Shown piece by piece: positions 1 through 6,884 of a DNA stretch of 26,583 nt (its first letter is position 1; each line of letters begins with the position of its first letter). The stretch is from positions 1-26,583 of the forward strand of contig CAKRRK010000019.1 of NCBI GenBank assembly GCA_934395135.1, read 5' to 3'. This stretch comes from an uncultured Eubacteriales bacterium. Lineage in GTDB: Bacteria > Bacillota > Clostridia > Oscillospirales > Butyricicoccaceae. The translations under genes and the position numbers were made by a program. Under the pieces are notes generated by a model. It had not been told where the DNA came from, did not search any database, and worked only from the letters and a program-made list of their open reading frames with translations.

Positions 1-70
1 GTAGCTCATCTGGTAGAGCGCCACCTTGCCAAGGTGGAGGTAGCGAGTTCGAGCCTCGTCATCCGCTCCA
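1..70 (+). tRNA. tRNA-Gly (anticodon GCC), 5' end cut by window
   Basis: The D arm, anticodon arm, T arm and 3' acceptor strand with an encoded CCA are all present. The anticodon stem CCACC/GGTGG (21-25 and 33-37) closes a 7-base loop with GCC at 28-30, which reads glycine GGC/GGU codons. The T loop TTCGAGC lies in 48-54. The first six bases of the 5' acceptor strand fall outside the window. CCA occupies 68-70 and is genomically encoded. Identification is firm. Confidence 0.95.
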
Positions 71-75
71 TTTTT

Positions 76-113
76 TACCGCGGACATGGTTGGTTGTCCG
101 CGGTATTGTTTTG
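76..113 (+). terminator. Intrinsic terminator after tRNA-Gly
   Basis: A perfect 10-bp stem, TACCGCGGAC (76-85) with GTCCGCGGTA (96-105), and a 10-base loop are followed by the T-rich tail TTGTTTTGT. It lies five bases after the tRNA CCA end and should end the tRNA transcript. Confidence 0.85.
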
Positions 114-161
114 TCCGGTTTCCCTGTATGCAGGGAAAAACGAGGTCCCGGCGCCGGAAGA

Positions 162-200
162 AACAACAGCTGGTATGGAAAATCCATACCAGCTGTTGTT
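162..200 (-). terminator. Intrinsic terminator of the glycosyltransferase gene
   Basis: A perfect 17-bp stem (162-178 with 184-200) and a 5-base loop touch the stop codon of the minus-strand glycosyltransferase gene at 201. The minus-strand tail TTGTTTCTTC and the plus-strand tail TTGTTTTATT are both T-rich, so the hairpin probably works in both directions. Confidence 0.85.
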
Positions 201-1274
201 TTATTGCCGGTCTGTTTTTTTATCCTGCCGGAAAATGAAAAGAGACTGCACGGAGAAGCTGATAAGAAACAGGCTGATTTCTGTCAGGATTTTGGCAAAT
301 TCCGGTGGAATGCATACAATATCCGCAAAGAAAAACAGCAGAAAGCTGTTGGCAACAAGAATGCCTGCCGCAAGGGCCGCGTATTGGGGCAGGGTTTTGG
401 AAACCGGCTGTGGATCCCGGAACACTGCTTTTGTGTTTAGTGTGTAATTCAGTGCCGCGCTGAGAAGCCTTGCCAGCACATTGTCCGCCATCAGAAAAGC
501 GGAGGTTCGGGGAAATATGGCATAAAACAGCAGAAACAGGAAATAGTCTGCCAGGAAACTGAGAAAAGAAGATGCGGCAAACTGAAAAATTTTTCGATAA
601 ATGCGGAGGGAATCCGCAACGCTGTGAAAATGCGACGTGGAATTTTTTTGATCCAGATACACCGTTTGAATTGGAATTTCTACGATGGGAATGGAATGGC
701 GGCTGCAGCTTAGCAGAACGTTCATTTCATATTCATACCGATCGCCGGATATGGTCAGCATATTCTCCAAAAGGCGCCGGTCAAAGCCCCGCAGACCGGT
801 CTGTGTATCACGGATTTTGTGGCTTGCCACACAGGAGAAAACAAGTCTTGTCAATTTGTTGCCCAGCCTGGAGCGGAGAGGAACGTCTCGGTCAAACGTT
901 CTGGCGCCCAGGATGAGGGCGTCCGGACGGTGTTTGACCGCTTCTGCGATTTGCATCATGTCCTGGAGCAGGTGCTGCCCGTCTGCATCCATGGTAATAA
1001 TGCGGGCGGCGGAAGGCGCCGCCTCATAAAGGTAGCGAAAGGCGGTTTTGAGCGCCGCGCCTTTGCCGCGGTTTACGGTGTGGCGCAAAATGACGGCGGC
1101 CTCAAGCTGCTGAAAGACGGACTGATATTCCGGCGCGCTGCCGTCGTCCACGACAATCAAGGGATATCCGGCGGCTGCCAAAGCGTTTGCCAAGGAAATA
1201 AGCTGTTTGGACGGCTGATAGGCGGGAATGACAACAAAGGTGTCCGCACAGCCGGTACTCACATCGGAAGTCAT
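201..1274 (-). CDS. GT2 family glycosyltransferase fused to a GtrA-like membrane domain
   Basis: This 357-residue protein probably moves a sugar from an NDP-sugar to a lipid carrier or cell-envelope glycan at the inner face of the membrane. The N-terminal part is a GT-A fold of the dolichyl-phosphate-mannose-synthase type: VIPAY near 15-19, VVDDGS at 41-46 and the metal-binding DADGQ at 96-100. The last ~120 residues form several hydrophobic segments and end in a short basic tail, as in GtrA/DPMS flippase-like domains. I chose the ATG at 1274 because AGGAGGAAT lies just upstream. A longer frame starts at 1406 but has no family similarity in its extra residues. The gene stands alone between two terminator or gap regions. 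The fusion is common in Firmicutes; the sugar and acceptor cannot be told from sequence. Confidence 0.88.
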   Translation of the reverse strand: MTSDVSTGCADTFVVIPAYQPSKQLISLANALAAAGYPLIVVDDGSAPEYQSVFQQLEAAVILRHTVNRGKGAALKTAFRYLYEAAPSAARIITMDADGQHLLQDMMQIAEAVKHRPDALILGARTFDRDVPLRSRLGNKLTRLVFSCVASHKIRDTQTGLRGFDRRLLENMLTISGDRYEYEMNVLLSCSRHSIPIVEIPIQTVYLDQKNSTSHFHSVADSLRIYRKIFQFAASSFLSFLADYFLFLLFYAIFPRTSAFLMADNVLARLLSAALNYTLNTKAVFRDPQPVSKTLPQYAALAAGILVANSFLLFFFADIVCIPPEFAKILTEISLFLISFSVQSLFIFRQDKKTDRQ

Positions 1275-1871
1275 ACGATTCCTCCTGCATAAAAAGTGGA
1301 GAAAAACAGAGAAACGCTGGCCCGGTTTGCCGAAAAACAAACAAGATTGGAATGCCGGGGAAACCACAGACGCAGGGAATAAAAACTCTGTTTTCTGCTC
1401 AGACATAGTTTACCATCTGAGTCTTACGGCAAAATGAAATCTGTCTTACATTTTTCTTACGTTTTTCTGACTGTACCGCGGTTTGCGGCAAAGGATGGTT
1501 CTGCATGTATTATGTAAAATTTCGGTTTAAGAAACAAGGGAGAAAATCTTTAAGATTTTTTTAATTGCACCGGAACTCTGTCTTGGCAGACCGCAGCTTG
1601 TGCAAGGGAAGATGGCGCGGCGGATGTTGCAGTTTGCCGGATTGTGCGGCCGCAAAAGCTGTCATTTGAAAGGGAGAACGGAAAATATTTCCCAAAGAGG
1701 ACGTATGGAGGATATTTGCCCTTGGAAAAATAATGGCAGGAAAGAGAAAAACATTTCAGAAAAGCGGCGCTTCTTTGCATACAATGTTTACAACAGGATG
1801 GCAGCGGAAAGAAAACAATTTTTTCGAATTCCACAAAATTTGCAAGTTTTACAAATTATCATTCATTTTTA
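1275..1871. other. Gene-poor intergenic region between the glycosyltransferase and gdhA
   Basis: About 600 bases separate two divergent genes. Frames of up to ~100 codons occur here, but none has a convincing ribosome binding site or recognisable product. The notable content is the set of phased TCTTAC repeats at 1422-1471. A small AT-rich palindrome also occurs around 1543-1559 (AAAATCTT, T, AAGATTTT). I saw no other gene or RNA that I could name. Confidence 0.5.
1422..1471. repeat. Helically phased TCTTAC direct repeats (possible response-regulator site)
   Basis: TCTTAC occurs at 1422, 1444 and 1455, and TCTGAC at 1466. These starts are 22, 11 and 11 bases apart, so all four lie on the same face of the helix. 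Such 11-bp-spaced hexamers are typical of OmpR/PhoB-family operators. They lie ~150 bases upstream of the glycosyltransferase start, which is read on the opposite strand. No two-component genes are present in the window, so the regulator is unknown. Confidence 0.4.
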
Positions 1872-1900
1872 TTGTTTTTTGCCAATGCAAGTGATACAAT
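1872..1900 (+). promoter_or_regulatory. Predicted sigma-A promoter of gdhA
   Basis: TTGTTT (1872-1877) and TACAAT (1895-1900) are separated by exactly 17 bases in an AT-rich setting. Initiation would fall near 1907 and give a leader of about 89 bases before the gdhA ATG. Confidence 0.6.
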
Positions 1901-1922
1901 AAATGCGATACCGCATAGCGTG

Positions 1923-1948
1923 ACAAAAGCATAAAAAATTGCTTTTGT
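1923..1948 (+). promoter_or_regulatory. Hairpin in the gdhA 5' leader
   Basis: ACAAAAGCA (1923-1931) pairs with TGCTTTTGT (1940-1948) around an 8-base A-rich loop, about 47 bases before the start codon. No long T-tract follows, so it is not a convincing terminator. It may stabilise the mRNA or be chance. Confidence 0.3.
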
Positions 1949-1995
1949 GCTTTTGCCGGCTTTGCTGTTGAAAATTTTATATAGGAGATAGTGTT

Positions 1996-3342
1996 ATGAG
2001 TTTGAAAAATGCGTATTTAGTCAACCTGATGGAAACCGTGAAAAAAAGAAATCCGGCAGAACCGGAATTCCATCAGGCGGTGCAGGAAGTATTGGAATCT
2101 CTCGAGCCAGTGATCGAGGCCCATCCTGAATATATCAAGTCCGGTGTAGTCGACAGCATCGTGGAGCCAGAGCGGATCATCAAGTTCCGGGTTCCGTGGG
2201 TGGATGACGGCGGTAAAGTACACATTAACCGTGGTTACCGTATCCAGTTTAACAGCGCAATTGGCCCTTACAAAGGCGGCCTGCGGTTCCATCCGTCGGT
2301 TTATGAAGGCATTATCAAGTTCCTTGGATTTGAACAGATCTTTAAAAATTCCCTGACCGGTCTGCCCATTGGCGGCGGCAAGGGCGGTTCGGATTTTGAT
2401 CCAAAGGGCAAGTCTGATATGGAAGTGATGCGCTTCTGCCAGAGTTTTATGACGGAACTGTCCAAGCACATCGGCGCGGATACCGACGTGCCGGCGGGTG
2501 ATATTGGGGTAGGCGGCCGTGAAATCGGCTATCTGTATGGCCAGTACAAGCGCCTGCGCAATGAGTTTACCGGCGTGCTGACCGGCAAGGGCATTCCCTA
2601 TGGCGGCAGCCTTGCCCGGACCGAGGCCACAGGTTATGGCGTTTGTTATTTTACCAACGCGATGCTGAAAGACAAGGGCAAGTCTTTTGCCGGAAAAACC
2701 GTGGTAGTTTCCGGATCCGGCAACGTGGCGATTTATGCCACCCAGAAGGCGACCCAGTTGGGCGCAAAGGTTGTTGCGATGTGTGATTCCAACGGCTATG
2801 TTTATGACAAAGACGGCATCGACCTTGACTGCATCCGGCAGATTAAGGAAGTGGAACGCAAGCGCATTAAAGAATATGTCGCAACACATCCGTCGGCAGA
2901 ATACCATGAGGGTTGCTCCGGCATCTGGGGAATTCCATGCGATATAGCCTTGCCTTGCGCAACGCAAAACGAGCTGGATGGCGAAGCCGCAAAGAAACTG
3001 CTGGCAAACGGCGTAATGGCAGTCGTAGAAGGCGCGAATATGCCATGCACGCCGGAAGCCATTGAAGCGTTCCAGGCCAAGGGCATTCTCTTCGGGCCTG
3101 CCAAGGCGGCAAACGCCGGCGGCGTTGCAACGTCTGCTCTGGAAATGAGCCAGAACTCCATGCGGTATTCCTGGACCTTTGAAGAGGTGGACGCAAAGCT
3201 CAAGAACATTATGGAAAATATTTATGCAAATATTTCCGCGGCGGCAGAAGAATATGGCATGAAGGATAACTTTGTGGCCGGCGCCAATATTGCAGGCTTT
3301 AAAAAAGTGGCAAGCGCTATGCTGGCGCAGGGTGTGGTATAA
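1996..3342 (+). CDS. gdhA: NADP-type glutamate dehydrogenase
   Basis: This cytosolic hexameric enzyme converts 2-oxoglutarate, ammonia and NADPH to glutamate, or the reverse, and links nitrogen assimilation to carbon metabolism. The 448-residue length is normal for the ~450-residue bacterial class. Visible motifs are PYKGGLRFHP at 91-100, GGGKGG with the catalytic lysine near 129, PAGDIGVGGREIG with the catalytic aspartate near 169, and the Rossmann GSGNVA at 240-245. The start follows AGGAGA with a seven-base gap. The gene is monocistronic: its own promoter lies upstream and a strong terminator follows. Coenzyme preference is inferred from the subfamily, not from a tested residue. Confidence 0.97.
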   Translation: MSLKNAYLVNLMETVKKRNPAEPEFHQAVQEVLESLEPVIEAHPEYIKSGVVDSIVEPERIIKFRVPWVDDGGKVHINRGYRIQFNSAIGPYKGGLRFHPSVYEGIIKFLGFEQIFKNSLTGLPIGGGKGGSDFDPKGKSDMEVMRFCQSFMTELSKHIGADTDVPAGDIGVGGREIGYLYGQYKRLRNEFTGVLTGKGIPYGGSLARTEATGYGVCYFTNAMLKDKGKSFAGKTVVVSGSGNVAIYATQKATQLGAKVVAMCDSNGYVYDKDGIDLDCIRQIKEVERKRIKEYVATHPSAEYHEGCSGIWGIPCDIALPCATQNELDGEAAKKLLANGVMAVVEGANMPCTPEAIEAFQAKGILFGPAKAANAGGVATSALEMSQNSMRYSWTFEEVDAKLKNIMENIYANISAAAEEYGMKDNFVAGANIAGFKKVASAMLAQGVV

Positions 3343-3369
3343 ACGCCGTACCGCATTGATGCAGCGAGG

Positions 3370-3401
3370 AAAAGGATCCCTTGGAAAAGGGGTCCTTTTT
3401 T
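3370..3401 (+). terminator. Intrinsic terminator after gdhA
   Basis: AAAAGGATCCC (3370-3380) pairs with GGGGTCCTTTT (3389-3399) with one T-G pair and an 8-base loop, and is followed by further T residues. It lies 28 bases after the gdhA stop codon. Confidence 0.85.
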
Positions 3402-3528
3402 GAATGGAACCTCTGCCGGAACAGGAAAGATGTGAGGGGAGATGGAATGCTTTCCATGGCAATTTGCATAAAAATAAGATTATTTTTTTAAGATTTGGTA
3501 AAACTGCTTGTAGGCAGGTGAAACAAAC

Positions 3529-4194
3529 TTGATTAATTTGCAAAATGTGTATAAAATATATGACAACAGACAGGTGGAGGCGCTGCGGGGCGTAAACTTG
3601 CTGGTGCGGCAGGGAGAATTTATCGCCGTTATGGGAGAGTCCGGCTCCGGAAAAACCACCTTGATGAACATTTTGGGTTGCCTGGATACCGTAACGACAG
3701 GGCGGTACTGCCTGTTTGGGCAGGATGTGAGCAAGCTGGACGCAGACGGATTGGCAAACATACGGAATCGGAAAATCGGGTTTATCTTTCAGGATTTTAA
3801 TCTGATCGATAAACTCACCGCCCGGGAAAATGTGGAATTGCCGCTGGTGTTCCGAGGGGTTCCAAAGGAAGAACGGCGGCGGATTTCCAGCGCGGCGCTG
3901 GAGGCGGTGGGGCTTTCCAGCCGGATGGATCATATTCCGTCGGAAATGTCCGGCGGACAGCAGCAGCGGGTGGCGATAGCCCGGGTAATTGCCGGAAAAA
4001 ACCGGTTGATTCTGGCCGATGAACCAACGGGCAACCTGGATGCAAAATCGGCGCGGGATGTGCTCCGTATTATCCAGGCACTGTGGAAGGAAGGGCACAC
4101 GGTGGTGCTCATCACCCATGACGCGGGGATCGCGGCCTGTGCGCAGCGAATTATCCGCATCGCGGATGGAACAATACAGACGGAAGGATGTTAG
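3529..4194 (+). CDS. ABC transporter ATP-binding protein, LolD/MacB-like, with no adjacent permease
   Basis: This 221-residue ATPase is of the type that drives MacB/LolD/FtsE-like type VII membrane transporters or mechanotransmitters. All nucleotide-binding motifs are intact: Walker A GESGSGKTT at 36-44, Q-loop glutamine at 88, signature SGGQQ at 141-145, Walker B LILADEP at 160-166, and a switch histidine in ITHD. The start is a TTG at 3529 preceded by AGGTG eight bases away; no ATG gives the complete N-terminal strand. The next gene, three bases after the stop, is a dCMP deaminase, and no permease lies nearby in the window. It may pair with a permease elsewhere or be a remnant of a lost transporter operon. 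The substrate is unknown. Confidence 0.85.
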   Translation: MINLQNVYKIYDNRQVEALRGVNLLVRQGEFIAVMGESGSGKTTLMNILGCLDTVTTGRYCLFGQDVSKLDADGLANIRNRKIGFIFQDFNLIDKLTARENVELPLVFRGVPKEERRRISSAALEAVGLSSRMDHIPSEMSGGQQQRVAIARVIAGKNRLILADEPTGNLDAKSARDVLRIIQALWKEGHTVVLITHDAGIAACAQRIIRIADGTIQTEGC

Positions 4195-4197
4195 ACT

Positions 4198-4686
4198 ATG
4201 GTAAGACGGGACAAGGACAACTATTATCTGGATATGGCGCAGGTTGCGCTGGAGCGTGGGACCTGTCTGCGCCGAAATTTCGGTGCGGTGATCGTAAAGA
4301 ACGATGTCATTGTATCCACCGGCTACACCGGGGCGCCGCGGGGCAGGGAAAACTGCATTGATCTTGGGACTTGCCTGCGGGAGAAGCGCAACATCCCCCG
4401 GGGAGAACGGTATGAATTTTGCCGCAGCGTCCATGCAGAGGCCAACGCCATTATCGCGGCGCCGCGGGAGCAAATGCTGGGTGCCACATTGTATCTGGTG
4501 GGCCGGGATATGAAAACCGGAGCTATTATGGAAGACGCCAATTCATGTACGATGTGCAAACGTCTCATCATTAATGCGGGGATTGAAAAGGTGGTTATCC
4601 GGCGGAGCGCCGATACATATGAAGTGATCCCGGTTTCCGATTGGGTGACCTACGACGAATTGCTGGATGGGCAGTCGGGTTATTGA
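4198..4686 (+). CDS. Deoxycytidylate (dCMP) deaminase family protein
   Basis: This 162-residue zinc enzyme deaminates dCMP to dUMP and feeds dTMP synthesis. The zinc site is visible: HAEAN with the histidine at 79 and the proton-shuttling glutamate at 81, then CTMC with cysteines at 117 and 120. The GYTGAPRG segment near 42-49 and a cysteine-containing insert before the HAE motif match ComEB/dCMP deaminases. The ATG is three bases after the ABC ATPase stop, with GGAAGGA about nine bases upstream inside that gene, so the two are probably co-transcribed. A terminator follows. Some ComEB proteins were named for competence, but the enzyme activity is the supported role. Confidence 0.9.
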   Translation: MVRRDKDNYYLDMAQVALERGTCLRRNFGAVIVKNDVIVSTGYTGAPRGRENCIDLGTCLREKRNIPRGERYEFCRSVHAEANAIIAAPREQMLGATLYLVGRDMKTGAIMEDANSCTMCKRLIINAGIEKVVIRRSADTYEVIPVSDWVTYDELLDGQSGY

Positions 4687-4719
4687 ACGGGCATCAGACG
4701 GGATAGAATAGAAAAAAGA

Positions 4720-4757
4720 AAACGCGGCTGGTCTTTTTTAGGAAACCAGCCGCGTTT
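4720..4757 (+). terminator. Intrinsic terminator after the dCMP deaminase gene
   Basis: A perfect 13-bp stem, AAACGCGGCTGGT (4720-4732) with ACCAGCCGCGTTT (4745-4757), closes a 12-base T-rich loop. The 3' tail (TTTGTTCG) is only moderately T-rich. Confidence 0.75.
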
Positions 4758-4793
4758 GTTCGTGTGCAGATATAAAAAGGGTTAGGAAAAAAA

Positions 4794-4822
4794 CTGCCAA
4801 AATCGGATTTTTATGATATAAT
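4794..4822 (+). promoter_or_regulatory. Predicted promoter of the HAD-mtnK-mtnA operon
   Basis: CTGCCA (4794-4799) and a perfect TATAAT (4817-4822) are 17 bases apart. Initiation would fall near 4829, just after the previous operon's terminator. Confidence 0.7.
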
Positions 4823-4828
4823 GAGACA

Positions 4829-4961
4829 GAAAGCGCCGGTTCAGAGAAAGGCTTAAATCTGCCGCATCGTATGCGCTGTATGCCCGCCGACATTGGACCC
4901 TTGCCTGTGCCGCCATCGCGGCCGGCTCGAAGATGTGTCAAAGACAGAGGTGATATAAAGT
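4829..4961 (+). promoter_or_regulatory. Structured 5' leader of the methylthioribose operon, class unknown
   Basis: The predicted leader is about 133 bases and holds at least two compact hairpins: CGCAT/ATGCG (4863-4867 with 4871-4875) and GCCGC/GCGGC (4909-4913 with 4918-4922). The conserved SAM-I (S-box) core was looked for and not found, and no terminator with a T-tract lies before the ribosome binding site AGAGGTGA. I cannot assign a riboswitch class. Confidence 0.35.
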
Positions 4962-5621
4962 ATGGGAAACATCAAAGGTGTGATTTTTGATATGGATGGC
5001 ACGCTGCTGGATTCTATGAACGTGTGGTCAGACATTGACCAGGAATTTTGGAGGCGCCGAAACCGGCCGATTCCGCCGGGATACCTGGAAGCGGTAACGC
5101 CCATGGGCTTCCGCCTGGCAGCGGAATACACCATCCGGGAATATGGGCTTTCAGAAACGGTTCCCGCAATTATGGCCGAGTGGCAGGCGATGGCGGTCGA
5201 GCAATACAGCAGCAGTATTCGTACGAAGCCGTATGCCAAGGAATTATTGGAGGATCTTCAGAAAAAGGGCGTTTTGTGCGCAGTAGCGACGGCTTCCCAT
5301 AGAGAGTTGTATGAACCTGCGCTCCGAAACAATGGGATTGACCGTTATTTTCACAGCGTCACCGCGGTATCGGAAGTAGGAAAGGAAAAGGGTTCTCCGG
5401 ATATTTATCTTGCGGCGGCGGAAAAAATGGAACTTTCTCCGGCGGAGTGTATGGTGGTAGAAGATATTTATGCCGGCGTCCGCGCCGCAAAAGAAGGCGG
5501 CTTTTATACCGTGGGCATATACGAATCCGCCGCGGAATACGAACGGGATAAAATTATGGAAACAGCGGATTTGTATATTATGGATTTTTCACAATTAATA
5601 GGGCATGCCGCATTTGAATAG
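4962..5621 (+). CDS. HAD-superfamily phosphatase, beta-phosphoglucomutase-like
   Basis: This 219-residue cytosolic protein is of HAD subfamily IA/beta-PGM type. Motif I is DMDGTLLDS with the nucleophile aspartate at 10 and the acid/base aspartate at 12. Motif II is the threonine in ATASH, the motif III lysine lies in the GKEKGSPD region, and motif IV is VVEDIYAGV. An alpha-helical cap follows motif I (about 18-85). The start has AGAGGTGA eight bases upstream. The gene is first in an operon with mtnK and mtnA, 17 bases before mtnK, so it may act on a phosphorylated methylthio-sugar of the same route. It is not an obvious MtnX orthologue. The substrate is inferred from context only. Confidence 0.85.
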   Translation: MGNIKGVIFDMDGTLLDSMNVWSDIDQEFWRRRNRPIPPGYLEAVTPMGFRLAAEYTIREYGLSETVPAIMAEWQAMAVEQYSSSIRTKPYAKELLEDLQKKGVLCAVATASHRELYEPALRNNGIDRYFHSVTAVSEVGKEKGSPDIYLAAAEKMELSPAECMVVEDIYAGVRAAKEGGFYTVGIYESAAEYERDKIMETADLYIMDFSQLIGHAAFE

Positions 5622-5638
5622 AGGAGGGAAAAGAAACG

Positions 5639-6868
5639 ATGTCCAGGTTTGATGACTACTTTTTAATGCAACCCGGTGATGTGGGGGAATATGTGCAGGA
5701 GAAACTTCACTATTTTCCGGATAACGCGGAATTTTCCTGCCGGGAAATCGGCGACGGCAATCTGAACTATGTATTTCGCCTGGTGGACGAGAAATCCGGA
5801 AAATCCATCATTGTCAAGCAGGCGGGAGAGACATGGCGGATCTCTGACGATGTGTTTTTGTCCACGGACCGCGGCAGAATCGAGGCGGAAATCCTGCAGT
5901 TCCAGGAACAAAAGGCACCAGGACTTGTGCCGAAGGTATATTTGTATGACGGCGTGATGTGCGCTATCATTATGGAAGATATGATTGGGCATACGATGAT
6001 GCGGACCGGTATTTTACAGCATGAGACTTATCCGCTATTTGCGGAGCATGTGTCGACCTACCTTGCAAAAACACTGATTGCGACTTCCGATGTGGTACTG
6101 AACCACAAAGAAAAGAAAGAACGGGTAAAAGCGGCGGTAAATCCGGATTTGTGTGAAATCTCCGAAGATCTGGTGTTCAGCGAGCCGTTTCTGGATTATA
6201 ATCACCGAAACGACCTTTTTCCGCCCAACGCGGAATTTATCCAGCGGGAGATTTATGACGATAAAGCGCTGCACCTGGAGGCGGCAAAGCTGAAATTTGC
6301 CTTTATGAACAATGCGCAGGCGCTGATCCACGGTGATTTGCACACCGGTTCGGTGTTCATCAACAAGGAACATACATTTTTCTTCGATCCGGAATTTGCG
6401 TTTTACGGTCCCATGGGGTATGATATCGGCAATGTAATTGCCAATTTGTTTTTTGCCTGGTGCAACGGTGACGCGACCATCCCGGATCCGGATCAGCGGG
6501 AGGAGTTCTGCGGCTGGGCAATGGATGCCATCGTGCAGACGATCGATCTGTTTAAAGAAAAGTTTGTCCAAACCTATCGCGAAACGGTTACAGAGCCGAT
6601 GGCAAAGGTGGATGGTTTTCTGGAGTGGTACCTCGGCACGATTTTATCCGATACCGCGGGAATGTGCGGCATGGAGAGCATACGGCGGATTGTGGGCCTT
6701 GCCAAGGTCAAGGATATCACTACCATTGCGGAAACAGAAAAACGGATGGCGGCGGAACGATATGTCCTTACCTTTGCAAAAGACTGCATAAAAAACAGAA
6801 GTGCGTTCCAGTGCGGCAATGATTTTAAAGCGGCCATTGTGCGGGCAGTTGCCGCCCACAAAGCGTAA
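5639..6868 (+). CDS. mtnK: S-methyl-5-thioribose kinase
   Basis: This enzyme phosphorylates 5-methylthioribose with ATP to give methylthioribose-1-phosphate in the salvage of methylthioadenosine, the by-product of polyamine synthesis. The 409-residue length is standard for MtnK. It has the aminoglycoside-phosphotransferase-like fold: an N-lobe IGDGNLNYVFR glycine-rich loop, the ATP-site lysine in IIVKQA, the catalytic loop HGDLHTGS, and the metal-binding DPEFAFYGPMGYDIG. The ATG follows GAGGAGGGAAA, 17 bases after the HAD gene, and 16 bases separate it from mtnA, so the three form one operon. Confidence 0.95.
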   Translation: MSRFDDYFLMQPGDVGEYVQEKLHYFPDNAEFSCREIGDGNLNYVFRLVDEKSGKSIIVKQAGETWRISDDVFLSTDRGRIEAEILQFQEQKAPGLVPKVYLYDGVMCAIIMEDMIGHTMMRTGILQHETYPLFAEHVSTYLAKTLIATSDVVLNHKEKKERVKAAVNPDLCEISEDLVFSEPFLDYNHRNDLFPPNAEFIQREIYDDKALHLEAAKLKFAFMNNAQALIHGDLHTGSVFINKEHTFFFDPEFAFYGPMGYDIGNVIANLFFAWCNGDATIPDPDQREEFCGWAMDAIVQTIDLFKEKFVQTYRETVTEPMAKVDGFLEWYLGTILSDTAGMCGMESIRRIVGLAKVKDITTIAETEKRMAAERYVLTFAKDCIKNRSAFQCGNDFKAAIVRAVAAHKA

Positions 6869-6884
6869 AAGGCGGGAGGAATTT

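Noticed and set aside
1600..1902. A 100-codon plus-strand frame upstream of gdhA
   Set aside because: It has no ribosome binding site, overlaps the gdhA promoter, and its product resembles nothing known.
2017..4473. Very long minus-strand open frame antisense to gdhA and the ABC ATPase
   Set aside because: It is a shadow of well-identified plus-strand genes, crosses a terminator and matches no family.
4829..4961. SAM (S-box) riboswitch before the methylthioribose operon
   Set aside because: The conserved S-box core sequences are absent and no terminator hairpin with a T-tract follows.
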